Of a DNA stretch of 64,000 nt, positions 47,630-61,020 are shown piece by piece. A program made the translations under genes and the position numbers. The notes under the pieces were generated by a model that made no database searches, had not been told where the DNA came from, and saw only the letters and a list, made by a program, of their open reading frames with translations. Source of the stretch: Agriotes lineatus (taxonomy: Eukaryota > Arthropoda > Insecta > Coleoptera > Elateridae); assembly GCA_940337035.1 (NCBI GenBank), contig CALNHX010005224.1, positions 47,191 through 111,190 of the forward strand. Reading direction: 5' to 3'. Every line of letters starts with the position of its first letter. Position 1 is the first letter of the stretch.

Positions 47630-50600
47630 GGAATTTGCTTAAATTTACCGATTGTGTCGTTAAGAGTATGTTGGAACAAGGTGTTGTTTTTGTCGTGTAG
47701 AATTGTTTGTGGCTGTAACAAGTATACGCGATAGGAATCCAGTAAAGTCAATGATGCTGTTGTGAATAATCTGTATTAACAGGAGTGAAAACAAACTTAA
47801 ATGTGCTTAAATAAATTGCTTAAATTCTTCCTCGTGAACTGTTATCCGCCGAACAACAATGCATTCTCGGATTCGCCACGTGCCTCAAATCAACTTCCCG
47901 TATCTCTGTCATTTCCATGCACATCTGTGTAGGTCAGTCGTACCCAGACCAAATTCAAGTAGTTTTGTCACCCGAACAACATATTTGTGGGGCAGTTTTG
48001 TAGCAGTTGATCAAGAAGCCATTCTATCATGTGTACCTTCAAGTCGATGTATTTGACACGTTGAATGAAATATTTCCGGTCTTTTTGGATACCAGTTCCC
48101 ACTCAGGCTGGGCTTCAAATATTGTCGGCTGACAGGTTGCATTGTGACTACTCTTAGCTTTGATATAAGATAGCTTGTAACCATGACCTCATCATTGGAA
48201 AATTTTTCATTAGACAGCAATAAATCGCACAGCATAAGCGTCGCCTGCGCCGGATACTCCGTTGTCTAGTGCCATCAATGTAACGTAATTAACTTTACTG
48301 CTTATGAGCTGTGCTACTGTATGCAGGTAATTTTATGATTGAATTAGACGTAAACAGGTGGAATCCATGTAAGCCGTTCTTTTTCGATTTATTATAATGC
48401 AGTGGCGCCCATCCAATACTAATTTTCTACTTTTGACGTTCATTTTAAATTAGTTTTGTCAAAATTACTCACACTTGTCGCAGATCCATTTAAGAATTTA
48501 GCATTCGTACTTCCACGTTTTCCTTGAGATCATCTTTTTCGTCTACAATGAGAGTGCTATAACCACATCTTCTTCGGGTTTTCTTCTTTAGGCATTCTTT
48601 GCACATGTATATACCAACGTAACCGTGTTACTTCGTCGATAATATCTGCGTCTATATCACCATATTGTCCCGTATACCCTTATTTCATACCTTTTCCAAC
48701 CGAATTAGTAAGCTAGATCTCCACTAGCAATCCATTTTCATGATAGCTCCACCAACACTGCTTGTTCCTATATTTTTTTTCCTATAGTGTAACGTTATCA
48801 TCTGAAAAAAATCCAATTAATCCATAAATACTATGCCGGTCATTTGTACACCGCTAATACGTTACAATCAAAACGTGCATTTACGTACGCAAAGATTGTA
48901 GACAAAGCGAACCCAGCCCGCGATGCGCAGCGTCGCGTAAACCAGAGCTCAGCACAATCCTACTCAACCGCCCTAAAAGATAGCCCAAGAACGCCTGGCT
49001 TGCTGAAGCCACTTGAGACTTAGAACTTTGATCCAGCTTCCAGACCAGCAGCGCTGACCTGGAAGAGTCCAAGCTCTATGCCCGGTTGGGCCTACCGATG
49101 CCGCCTGAACTGTAAGAAACTTGAGTCCAAGATCCCAACTTGTTCCAAATATCTAGAGCGCTTCTGCAACCATTTCTTTGGAGGAGGATGTTTACCTGAC
49201 CCAAGAACAATGCTCCAAATCTGCACTCAACCCTGTCTCCTATCTAAAGTCTGGGCTTCGACACTATTACTCGAGAAGCGATAAAGAATTCGCTTACAAG
49301 AAGGTTAAGACGAATGCACCTCTGAAGCGTCCACCAGGCCAATTCCGAACAAAAAGTAAGTAAGGCAACGACATCCCTTCTAATAGGATATTTTTCATCC
49401 AGCGCAGTGGCGAGGTCTTCCCGCACTAACACAGGCAAATTTCAGATCCCGATGAAAGCACAAAATTCGTGGCCCGAAATCGATTACATTTACCGTCCAC
49501 CGCCGGGATTTTGCCTTCAAATATAACTCCATGAACCCGTGGGCACCAGTACTGTTTGATTCACCTCCGAGAAGAGGTAGAACCCGAGTATTTGTCGAAT
49601 TTAGTAAACAGCTCCATTTGCAAACCCGTTTAATTTTTTTATTCCAAACGAGGCCCATCTGAACTACCGATTGTGATTTCGTTGTCCTTTTTGAAGGATT
49701 TTTAACGTTTTAATTTTGGCTGGTCTGAGGTTATAAATCCCATTTCTAGACCCACAACTTGGAGGGCCAGAATTTTTTGTTCGAGTTTGCCCCCTTAATC
49801 AACGAGGTCCAGTTTTAGAACGCTGAAGATTCGCTTCACTCTTCCCATTCTAGAATATTTTTTCATGTACTCAGACCTTCCTAGAATTTGACGAGCTGTA
49901 CCTATCTACCGCCAAGGTGAGTTAGCAGCTCTTTCTTCCATATTGTATTTAGGCAAATACATTCTATACCTATCTTTTGGGTTCCATTTTACATTACCTT
50001 TAAATTCCGGGATGGATCAGGGTAAGTTGATATTAGGTTGCTGCCAGTACTGTCCAACAAGTGTATGTTTATCTTACAGTAGCAAATTTATAAATTTGGT
50101 CAGACCTTTCTTGGGAGTTACGGTATAGCTTTCTGCAGATTTAATTTTATCTTTTCTCAGGCTGTGCCCTCCGCATCGGTATTTTATTTTTGCTATTGCA
50201 GTGTTAAGTTCTGCTGGTCCTGTTCCATTTAATAATTCGTTGTATTGTTTGTAGTCCCAAATGCGTAGTATTACTCGTAAATGTTTGTTTATAAGAGCCA
50301 TATTTTTGGGTAGTGAATTATGACAGAAACATTTCTCAACTAAGAACTTGAATTTATTGAGTACACTATCACAGCAAGGCACTAAGTGGCCGGATACCCT
50401 AGATGTTGCTCTTGTAGATGAAGGTGCAGTACCTACCTACCTACGTAACAAATCAAGTTTATCCTACACTTAGGCGTCAAGGTGGGTGTGTTGTGCTACT
50501 TTCAAGTCACGTGTGCGTATATACGTTGTGTAGTATTGTTACTCCACCTCATAGATCAGTCTTTAGAAGAGAGCGACGTTAATGCATTCCAATGTGGAAT

Positions 50601-53600
50601 CGTCTCGTGGTTCGGTACCGAACCAATGGGCTGCGGAAAGGTTCACGGGTTCCAACTAAGGACGCCAATGTTGTCTCGTTTTCATGTATTTAACGCTATA
50701 ATTACCCGACAGCATGTAATAGAGATAAGTACCTAGATTAGTTTACACCATCTATTGGCTGTTCTCCCATTTTCAACGTTTACACACATTGTTTTAGTTT
50801 CTTGTAATATTATTTTGGAATCCAACGTTATCGAACTTTCTTCAATCTGGATACCTTTTCTTGCATTTGTTTAACATTATGTAGTATAATCTATTTCCCT
50901 CTAATGTATCTGTCATGTTCTAGAAAATCCTTCTAGCTTCTGCATATCATTTTCAAAATATTCGTTATTATTTGGTCCAACACCACACGCTTTTTCTTTT
51001 CTACTGTCCAAAAGCTTGCATTATTTCTTGTTTTGTTAGTGGGCCCCTGTTTATTAGAATTTCTGATCTCATCTATGTAGTTGCTTTCCTAAATTATGCA
51101 GTAGTTGACGACCTTCTTTATCATTAACCAATGTGTATGCTTTCATATCTCTGGCTAGCTTCCTCATATTGGTAAAAACTTACATTGTATAACTATTCCT
51201 TGTGACTGTGTGTACTTCATCCGCTATACTGTCAATATATACATTTACCGTTTCTACATGCTTTTTACGTTTTCTCTATATTTCCCTAGCAAAAATATTT
51301 TACCTTATTTTGTATTTAGGCGCTTCTGTTTAATATCCCTTTTTTCTACTCATCGGTTCGGCGGCTGAGATTTCCATCAAGTTTCGAGTTCGACGGTTTT
51401 CGAACCGTGGCAGCCAAGTGCTTGAAGAAACAGGAAAAAATACTTATAGCCCAAGGCAGTGAACAGCGTCGATGAGAAGATGGCTGTAATTACAGGTCTG
51501 GTTCGGTGGGTGGTTGTAAGGTACAGCAAAGTATTTGCAATATTCCAGTTAGAAACCGATATAAAGGTCCCGTAACACGCAACCAGACGAAAACAGAAAT
51601 TTGAAGATTAGGTTTTATTCGTGAGAAGAGCCAGACACAAGCCCAAACGAAGCTCGTTTGTCTCTGCAAATAACGAGCGAAACTGGAATCGTGCCTGGAG
51701 ATTTTTACAAAAGCCAACACATTTTCGAAGCAGTCAAGATGGATGCCAAGAACGAAGGAAGTAAATTCACCTGTTTTAAGAAATCGATAAATTAGAGACT
51801 CTCTCCAATCTAACGTCAGAATAATCCAATAGCGACAACAGGTTAAATCAATGAGGTGAAAATCGTCCAATACCGTTCGATACTGAAATGTGCAACGTGC
51901 GCCACCTAAACATCAGATGATAAAGCTCGAAAAATATGCGAGCTATTTCGCCGGTGAAGAGCTAAGCTAATAATGCACTTTGAATTACCTAAATTCAAGG
52001 CGCCAAAAGTTGCTAAAATCAGAATGTAACAGCCTGAATTCTCCTACAGGGTAGAAAAAGACACTCTCTCGCGCTAGCGTTCGTCAACGCGAAGAAGTGC
52101 CAGCGGCATACAACCATAAAGCGGCGCCAATCTCTTAAACTGCCCTAACACAAAATATAACAACTCCCGTAATAATGCGTATAGTTTTTATAACAACCAT
52201 AAAACTATTATCAGCTTCCCAAATACCGGCATTTTTAAATAAAAAGTTTTTTTGCAGAAACATTCGCGAATCCATTGCGAGTACTCATTTCCTTCCATAC
52301 TCAAAGTGCGAATTTTTAAAAACCGCCCACCGCCCTCTTTACTCAACCTCAACCTTGCCTTTGGTGTGGCTCGCATGTTGAGCTACCGTGTTTTTCTATA
52401 CTTTTTCTTAAAAAAGTTTCGCATCTGGCCTGGTTTATGCATTGAAATAACGTGCTATTTTGCTTAGTTCCTGACGAAGTGGGCAAAACGTTGCGTTCTT
52501 CAGTATCTATAAAGACACGGTCCAATCCCGGTAGTTGTTTATTACAGAAAATGTCTCCGCTAACAGCCAATATTCTCACATGAACTAACTGACGTGTACA
52601 CCTTTCCGCAGTTGAAAATTGGACCACAACACGTCACTTCTCTTGAGTTATGGACTTTATGATAAAGACTATTTTTTAAGATGATTTTAGTTCTATTCAG
52701 CAATCAGCCGTTATGAAAATTCATAAATGGAACCGTGATACAAGAAAAATCGGCACAAATAAACTTATTTTGTCTCCATGTTAACAAACAATCACATCAG
52801 ATGTAAAAGGGATGCGATTAAACCAATCTATTAGTTTTTGCTAGTCAAACCTATCTTTTCGTAAATAGTTTTATACTTATCGACTCACATTGACGTCATA
52901 TTATCAAATTACAAGTTTGCAGTAACAAAAGCAAATTTGCATAGTGAAATATGAAGGAAAGTCGCAACTATTAGGAATAATTGCCAGACACATAATAAAG
53001 GCCATAAAACTTGGCAAAACTGCTGGGGCCTAAATTAACCCTTGACTAAATAGTGAGAGCTGTTTTATGGGCAGTAATCTTTTTTTATAGCGTCTTTGGG
53101 GAGCTATTTCTGATTCATGCGCCAATTAAGGGTTTTCAAAATCATCTAGGAGCATTTACTAGTCTTTTATTTATGGTGTTTATCAGGTGCAAGTCATTTT
53201 CAAGGATGGGACTTGCAATAAGCTGAAAATAAAATGTGGCAGCAATTTAATAACTACTGAAGTTTTAATCGCCTGACTTTCCAGGCGCGGGCAAAATGGA
53301 ACTAAATATTTTAGCAGAGGAAAGTAAAGAAGTTAGTGTAACGACGTTTAATAGAAAAGTCTAGTTTAATTCTTTCAAAGCCGTGCCATCCTGCTATACG
53401 TTTTAAGGGAAGTTAAATATGTACAAAGCTAAATGTGAAGCATCCTTTCCGGTGAAATATTAATGTCCCGTTTCAGGAATGAGATCTAATAAGTTCCTGT
53501 AGAAGTGAAATGTGCTACTAGCAGCGTCAGCATCTATAATGGAGATTTTGTAATTGCATTTTTGAAATGTCGATTACAAACGCCGCTTTAAGAGCAAAAT

Positions 53601-55056
53601 TATATTGCTACGTTTTAGGAAATTCAAAATTATAGCATGGCAAGTCTGCATAGGGCATGTGGCATAAACAAGAATAAACCATAATTAATTGTTAACAATG
53701 CGCATTAAAATTAAGCGAAAATCGCAGATAACGATAATATAATCCTCCCTTACATACATTCAAATTACGTACTAAAGCGTTTTATTTGCATGTCATAAAA
53801 GCGTAGCAGCCCAGCACTTAACTAATAAAATATAACTACGACATTCGCCGCTACTAAACGCAATTAGAGGTAAAGGTTAACACGGCTTAAATTATGAAAA
53901 CCGCATCTACCTTCATGGCCTACTAGGTCGTAAAAGTTTCAAGTAAATTGGGGCGCAAGAGAAAAAAATAAGTGCAAATACGGGGCCTTTTAGGGGCTTT
54001 CCGAGTTAATGATTAATTAAGAAGAATGTGCCAGCGATGGGGACGACAAAATAGACATTTAGAGCCCATTGTCTTAACACCACGTCGAGGAGTTACATTT
54101 TCGGGTTCGCTTATGCCGTGACATTTCCAAACTTATTACGCGTATTTGGCGAAAGCGATCTACAATGTCATTCAAATAATCTGTCAGCTTGAATGATAGC
54201 TTTCAACGCAGCTCGCGAGACAAATTTCTGTATATAACTGTCGCAAAGATCTATCCCTAAGGAGAGTGATTTTTTACTTTATAAGAAAAACTAGAGCGAG
54301 GGTTGTATCAACATTTATTAAAAAAATACTAGAATTTCAACTTTTTCCGCTTAAATATCGCACGATTTTATTATTTATTATTTACTTTTATTGAAATATC
54401 ACTAACATCACTTTTTCATATTCTGTTCGTCAAAAATGTATTTTCATGCTAAACATAAACCAAAAAAGATGACATTTGAAGCCTGAATTTCTACTTGCAA
54501 AACGTGCAAATGCGGAAAGCCTAGTGTCTCAGAGAAATGATTGCGGTGAAACACATAACATAATCTGTAATTTAGATCTATGCATTTCTACTATTTGAAT
54601 CAAATATTTTTCTGATTTCTTGGCTTTGATTCTGGGGGTAGACGAACCTCTGCTACAACTACCAAAACGTGTTCAACTATCTACAACAAACTGTTGCGTG
54701 TCGGGAGCAAGGTTTATCATAGTGAAACTGTTTACTGCGGTGCTAGAATACGTCTGTAAAATACTATGTTGAGCGGACATTGGTATTACCATACACCTAT
54801 CAACGTAACTAACGATAAGGTATTCAATATGGTCAACATGAAGTATTGGCAATAATGGTATCGTCAAAGAAGTAAAACAAAAATACAACGAAAACGTACA
54901 AATAAGCATGGAGACAAAATTATACAACTCTGCACACAACTCACTGCGTATCGCAAATAAGAAGTTTTACTTAAATTATTAAAAATCTGTTAATCGTGAA
55001 ACTGAACATATTGCCGACTTCGCAACAAAGATAAATAAACAAATTATAATTAAACT
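47630..55056. other. no identifiable gene
   Basis: Many short frames (for example 49178-49363 plus; 50074-50382, 51490-51870 and 54673-54939 minus) show no family signature. The frame at 49157-49365 is basic, of protein-like composition, and runs into AAAAAGTAAGTAAG, a good splice-donor consensus. It could be an exon, but I cannot link it to anything. A small hairpin, ACGGTTTTCGAACCGT, lies at 51393-51408. Confidence 0.35.
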
Positions 55057-55640
55057 CTATACGAGGATTGTTCAATAGAAATACGTTTAGAAGCTGTAAC
55101 ATAATTTCTATTAACTCAATTTAAAAAAAATCTCTATTAACATTAAGGTATGAGTCCCGCTGTTGTACTAATCTTTAGATTCAATTCTGATAAAATTCTT
55201 GCTGGTATTCAGGAAGTTATTCTCTAATCGCTGTCTGAATTTCAGCGTCCGAAATGAATCGCTGCCCCTTTAGTAATTGTTTCAATGGACCACAGACATG
55301 CAATTTGTGATAAGGGTGTAAATAACGAAATCAACACTTCCTGTATTGATGCTCGTATTTTCTGTCAGTTATCTGACTTTAATGCGTCTATTTGCACATA
55401 AAGCAGTTTTCAAACGCCTCACAATTTCATCTGCAGTTGCAAATCCAATATGCCCTGGACGAGCCAAGTCTTTAGTCAATTCTCGTTCTTGTCGAAATTT
55501 TCTGCACCTTTGAAATATCGCCATGTGAAAACAACTATAGTCACCATCGACAGCTTTCCGTTTCTCAAGGATTTCTAATGGCTGACGTGCTTCGGCGGTA
55601 GGCATATTATTTAGTCCGATTTTCTATAGGAGACGTCATT
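55057..55640 (-). mobile_element. internally deleted mariner-like transposon
   Basis: On the minus strand the frame 55605-55369 carries IFQRCRKFRQERELTKDLAR, then PGHIGFATADEI and CANRRIKVR. This is the linker between the two HTH motifs of mariner transposases (usual form 'W-K-FR-GRES-ED--RPGRP-T-T-E-I--V--LV--NRRIKVREIA'). After a short stretch, minus-strand 55262-55130 gives RFISDAEIQTAIRE and EYQQEFYQN, then RLVQQRDSYLNV, the characteristic C-terminus. The catalytic core between is gone. The left end, TACGAGGATTGTTCAATAGAA at 55058, resembles a mariner terminal repeat. The right terminus is not recognisable. Confidence 0.68.
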
Positions 55641-57294
55641 TCCGAGCTCTATAAAAATGTACACAAAGAAGCAATCGCAATCAAATTTGATAGACACCTC
55701 ACTAATACGTCAATAAACGAATTCATTAACTGCATTGAAGGCCATATTTAGATGAAATATTAGTTATGGAGTGTTTGTTTTCTGAAACAAACTTGGATAT
55801 TTTTCATGCTTTCTTTGATCTAGTGAGGTTTAACTGGATGGACAATTCTGACTGCTGTGTTGATTTCAGATGTAAAATAAATACAGCTCCCAGAATGGTT
55901 TTTAATACACAAATGATGACGAAAGAAGTCCCGTTTCAGAGAATGAATTGTTCTTTGTTAGTTTTCGAAGTGGTGTCACTGAAACGCTATTGAATATCTG
56001 AGTAGCATGGAGGTGATCCATCATATCAAAGATATTGTTACATTATAAATTGCCGATATTGAATCGGAACATGCACTCGGACTAACTCTGGGAGAAGTGG
56101 TAGGTAACTTACCTTCAAAATTAATGAATCGAAAATTTTGGGGCGCCAAATGATTCAGGGCCATGTTTCTTGGTTCGTTTGAGCGAACGAACAATTAAAT
56201 CGCTCAAAGGTAACAACAAAAAATATAATCAATGAAACCTATAGTTCGAAAAATCGTATAATGATTCAATCGCATAATGGATAACAATAAGGAGGAATAA
56301 AATCTATTGTAATTACTGGCATGAACGAACAATAACACTTCATACTATATCACATAATCAATTATCACAAGTCATTCTTGGGAGAGTATGTATGGGTGCC
56401 AATATATAAACGCAGCCGTCGCTGAGCAAACCTCTACTAATATTCCTAATTGGTTTAATTTAAATTGGTAAATAGCCAAAACAATTAATTTCGAAACAGC
56501 CCGATATCTGAATGAATAATAAACGTTACAACGTTCCACACCTAGCGACTTAATTTCATACCGCGAATAACCTCAAATCCAGATATCTGTATGATAGTTG
56601 GTATTACAATGTGATATGCTAGGATCGTTTCTCCCAGCCAACAAACTTAATATGGGCGATATTTAGGGGACAACAATCTTAAAACGGTGCGACTACCCTC
56701 TCAGCTAATATCGACATACAAGGCCATGTTATTTACTCCAAAATAAACCAATCAGTTCTAAGCTAGCCTCAAATCAACACACACATAGAAAATACACAAT
56801 TAGTTAAAACGGTGAAGCCATAAAAATGAAATAAAGCCCAAAAAAGTGTATACAAATAAATACAAGGTCGTTACATTCAAACCACCAAACTGGACGTAAT
56901 CTGCAGCACGGAAACAAATACAGTACGAGGTAGAAGCCTCCAGCGATGCTTTGTCCAGCTCTTCTGCCTGCATGTGTCTTCACAAGGAAATCAAAGAGAG
57001 GTGGGCCTTCGTACTCAACAGTTTAAGTTCCAACAAGGAAGCTGCGGACGGGACTGCTACTGAGGACACATTCCCAGCAAATCGATCGGTTTAGCCCGTA
57101 GGTTGAAGGCCATACATACACCCCAAATTAGCAAATGAATTACCAAAGAATTAAATGCCTTACCAAAAATTCTGCGAGTTCGTTTGAAGCAATAACGAAG
57201 CCGACCTGCGATTAATTAATAAAATTGATCGATGGTAGTAAAAATCGTAGATCAACCCCCCTACAGTTTATACACTACGGCAGCTCTGAAAACT
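55641..57294. other. no identifiable gene
   Basis: The plus-strand frame 55766-55993 (75 codons) is unrecognised. The rest is AT-rich without supported features. Confidence 0.4.
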
Positions 57295-57380
57295 CTTTAC
57301 TTACCGCGATGGCCCCAGCTAACTCAAATTTCGGCGGCCTTGGGTCGTAGGTTCAAATCACCAGCTGTGCACCCTGTAAT
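57295..57380 (+). repeat. possible tRNA-derived SINE head
   Basis: GATGGCCCCAGCTAA at 57308 resembles a pol III A box region and GGTTCAAATCACCAG at 57352 a B box, about 40 bases apart as in tRNA-derived SINEs. A cloverleaf cannot be drawn convincingly, so this is not a functional tRNA. Whether it joins the tail at 57640-57929 is uncertain. Confidence 0.4.
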
Positions 57381-57639
57381 ATCTTCAAAAAAGGAAAGGA
57401 AATGGGCCCCCAGAAATCAAAAGATTTCAAATAATAAGAGGAAATAAACTGCAAGTGACTAGCGTTTAATTAATAAATAATAGAAGAGTTTTGAAGTGTC
57501 AATAAAAAATAATCAGGATAATTAAAATGCAAATAATGTAATAACAAAGTTGTGTACGTTAACTGAAGGTTGCGACACTCATAAAAAACCCTTTTCGGGT
57601 TATTCTAATAACTGTAAATTCAAATTATTCATGGGATCT

Positions 57640-57929
57640 GCATCAGGTAGCGGGTAGACACTCTTCACGATCCCGGTGGAGATATGTCTACTTCAGGGAC
57701 GCGACCCTGCCCACGCGAGCCTTGGTTCTCTCTCCCATCCGCAAACAAGAGAGAGAATCATGTCCTTACCGTAAATCCTATCTATCATACATTTAATCCT
57801 ACCTACATCCTCTACATCTTCCAACCCGTCTGGCCAGCGTGGAAGATTAAGGCTAATTACCCCTAAAGAAACAAACAAGGGAGGCTTATGTCCTGCAGTG
57901 GACTAGTATAAGCTGATTGATGATGATGC
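57640..57929 (+). mobile_element. 3' end of a SINE or RTE-like LINE with (TGA)n tail
   Basis: The sequence GGAGGCTTATGTCCTGCAGT followed by GGACTAGTATAAGCTGATTG and TGATGATG closely resembles the common insect retroposon end 'GAGGCCTATGTCCAGCAGTGGAC...GGCTGATGATGATG'. Upstream, to about 57640, is GC-richer sequence that may be the body of the same element. No target duplication was located. The overlapping frames at 57684-57878 are incidental. Confidence 0.65.
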
Positions 57930-60389
57930 ATACCTCATTCATTTAATAATTCCTTCTGTTTCGACTATTGAAATAAAAACGCGTGACTGTACCTTTTACA
58001 GAGGGTCAATACACATCAAAATTGCAGCTTTAAATACTGAGAATAATTAAATATAGGCATAAAAATTTAAATATAAAAACAAGAGCATGTATGATATCAA
58101 ACATTACATGTTAATCATTGCAAACAGTATGAACTTGAATTCCAAATACTGACGGGTTTAAAATGCACAGATGTAAATTCCTGGTATTGAAAATAAGTCG
58201 AAGTAATATAAATCTCGGAGTAGCACTAACTAACCTCGAAACATATGCTGGTCGTGAACTGCTACACACATTGTCGAAATCGCCGTGGATGCACCGGTGA
58301 TTGCAGTGGAAGCACCCTCAAATGGCAGCAAATACGCAGAACGCCAGCAAGTGTGGAAAATGCGATTAGGCTAACAACTTGACCTCCGAGATAAACTCGT
58401 GGATGAAACTGTTAAGAGCTATAGAAAAATGTAATTACTATGGAGATAATAAAACAGAAAAGCGCCATTGTACCTGATCACAGTCAGCTCTAGAAAACAC
58501 ACTGCTCATTAAATTAATTGAGCCCACGTAATTTGACTTAAACACACAAACTTTAGCCACGCCGGTGGCGGCGGGCTAAAGTGAGGACAGCAAGTGCTCA
58601 GAAAAAAAATTCGTTTTCAAAAGAAAGCTCGCATTACGACGGCCTGCGATAAGAGATAGTACAGGTCAAAAGTTCATCGCGCCAATGAAAGGAACTCGAT
58701 AGAGTTACTAAACAAGCTGCTTTGGAAAATTTAAGAATTCGAAATGCAAAGGATTTATAATTCAAATAAAAATATACAGGTTAAACCTGAAATAAATTGC
58801 TAACTGGCGCTGATCACAAAAACATGTGCTTTCTCAAATAATTAAATTAGTCAGCTTTCGGTTCAAAATATGCCTTGATTGATTGTTCTGAATTAGCCTG
58901 ACAACACCAGCAATTTACAAAGCTTAAAACCATGACCCAGAAAATTCTAAAACGGCAGATGACACCGGATGCACATAGAAAACCAAAAACGTAAAGAGAC
59001 TTCCTAAAAAGAATGTTGGCAGGCCGGAAATGATCCAAATCTCTATCGCCATCTAGCGACGAATTACTGCATTTGGCGGGAAGATTGCAGTTTGCATGAA
59101 ACTGTACTAAAGCAGAAAACTGCATTCGAGAAAATATAAGTTTGCAAAGAAAGTTGCCTATTCGACTCGGCGCTCCTATGCCAATAATGAAATCGACAAA
59201 TAAATTGGTCTCATTATGTACTAGTTTCTCCGCAATGGCATTCACTTTCCTTTATATAATTATCGTGTTGACGTTGAAGTGAATGTATTTCGTGTAACTA
59301 GCAATGACTGTGAATTTTTCTGGACGATTTGTAATTAGGATGCTCCTTTTGGTACGAACTATACAATATGGAAACGGCATATATTTTACTTAACGAAGAA
59401 TAACGCGTGTCGTCTTTCTCAATATTTTTAGACAATAACAGTTGGATACCTGTTCTTGAAGATCAGATCAAGTAGGTATAGATAATCAACAAACGTCAGT
59501 GTCATGCCATTCATTGAAGGTTGGTCGTTTTTCCTCCCAGTAAAAAAGCTAAAATTCTTGTTCTTTTGAAGTTGTTAATCGTTGATAAGGAGGGCAGATT
59601 GTCCTTCGAAATCGTTATTTAATATTTTTAATTTTTAGAGTGCCGAAATACCCAAATAAGAAATGAATTATATTACGCCACAAAGAAGTTTCAGAGATAA
59701 TCTGGTGGGATTTGGATGATGCCTGCTGTATTTACGGGGATTTCCGTTCTAGCTCCACTGTACGTGATTGCTGTACAAAATGGTTGAGTTATAATAAACA
59801 TCCATGTGTTGATCCTGCACAGCTGTTTCCAAATTTCTGACTATATGAGGTGTCCTTAAGTCGCATTTGTGTTGTTCCTTCCGCTTACATATCCCATCTA
59901 TAAAGCAGTTTGAATATTGATTTCTACGTCCTCTACGCCGAAGAGTGAAAACATGTAGATATTCCCCGCTACTTCAATTCAATCTCTAAATTCTCTACCG
60001 CCTAATTGTAAATACAGTTGTGAGTTGTAGTTCACTGCAGGTACTCCTCTTGGTACATTTAACTCCCAATAAGAGCAGCTTCAGGGTCCCTAAATGACGA
60101 ACAACATGTTTTCTTATTTCCTTTCATTTGGGAAAGAGCAATCTGATCACACATAACACATGCTACATGCAATATAAACATGACATGTTATCATATCGTA
60201 GACTTGGCGACCGAACGTCTCGCACCCCAGACCCGGGATTCCTGATCAAACAAGCCATACGATACATAAATAAATAAATCTGTCTATCGGTCGTCTTTTG
60301 GTCTGTTGGCAATATAGCTCAAGAACTAGAGGAAGACGAACATTCTGATAAGTGAGCCAGAATAAGTAATAGAAAAATAAGAAGAGTAT
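57930..60389. other. no identifiable gene
   Basis: The longest frame is 58847-59245 on the minus strand (132 codons). It has a hydrophobic C-terminal half but no recognised motif and no homologous context. The rest is plain AT-rich DNA. Confidence 0.4.
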
Positions 60390-61020
60390 TTTAATGACCG
60401 TGTAAATGTAGAAGAAAATGAGAAAGCAACTGTACAAGAGAAAGAGCTAATTGAGAATAGCGAAGAAGAAGCAAAGAAGGCAGCAGACACAAAAAAAGAA
60501 AAAGAAGTACAGAGAGTAATATCGGAAATAATAAATAACGGAGGCCGAGGAAAAATAATGAAATATAGTGAAGAAAAAGTACACGGATTAGTATGAGCAT
60601 TATGGCATAGAGAAAGGATACTAACGGAAGGGTCGAGTGTTCTATTGAACCAAGAGCCTTCCTACTTAGGAATGGTGTTCGACAAGGGGATTTGTTATCT
60701 ATATTGCTATTTAAACTGGTACTAGAAACGGCAATCAGAGGGAGTAAGATGAATGTCGAAGGTATAGTATATAACAGTAACCGTCAACGCATAGCGACAA
60801 CCTATCTCTACTGACGGAAACTACATAGTAAAGAATTCTAGAAAATAGCAAAGAACTTGGAGAGAGAAGTTGGTCACTAAGACCAAAAATAGGTCAAACT
60901 CGACAAAATATTTAATAAGAGAAACACAACAACAACCTGAAAAAGAACATTGAATAGTTAAGACTACTACGAAGAGGGAATCCCCGTTTGTGAAGGTTAT
61001 GCGTTTCTATTCCTGGGAGT
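60390..61020 (+). mobile_element. decayed LINE reverse-transcriptase remnant
   Basis: After an A/G-rich, Glu-rich stretch (60410-60540), the plus strand at about 60580-60640 gives ALWHRERILTEG, like the RT 'LW--E-IP-EW' motif. Near 60655-60780 it reads NGVRQGDLLSILLFKLVLET followed by AIRGSKMNVEGI, the RT motif B and its neighbours. Near 60790-60820 HSDNLSLLTET stands where YADDI-LL should be, so the catalytic box is destroyed. Motif A and the endonuclease are not visible. It is a separate, older LINE fragment; its motif style is close to the element at 3010-6120 but not the same copy. Minus-strand frames 60246-60600 are shadows. Confidence 0.62.

Noticed and set aside
58847..59245. 132-codon minus-strand frame, one of the longest outside the elements
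   Set aside because: No family signature, no start context and no partner exons. Frames of this length are expected by chance in 64 kb.
60246..60600. Leu/Phe-rich minus-strand frames resembling membrane segments
   Set aside because: They are antisense of a Glu/Lys-rich A/G tract upstream of the LINE RT remnant.
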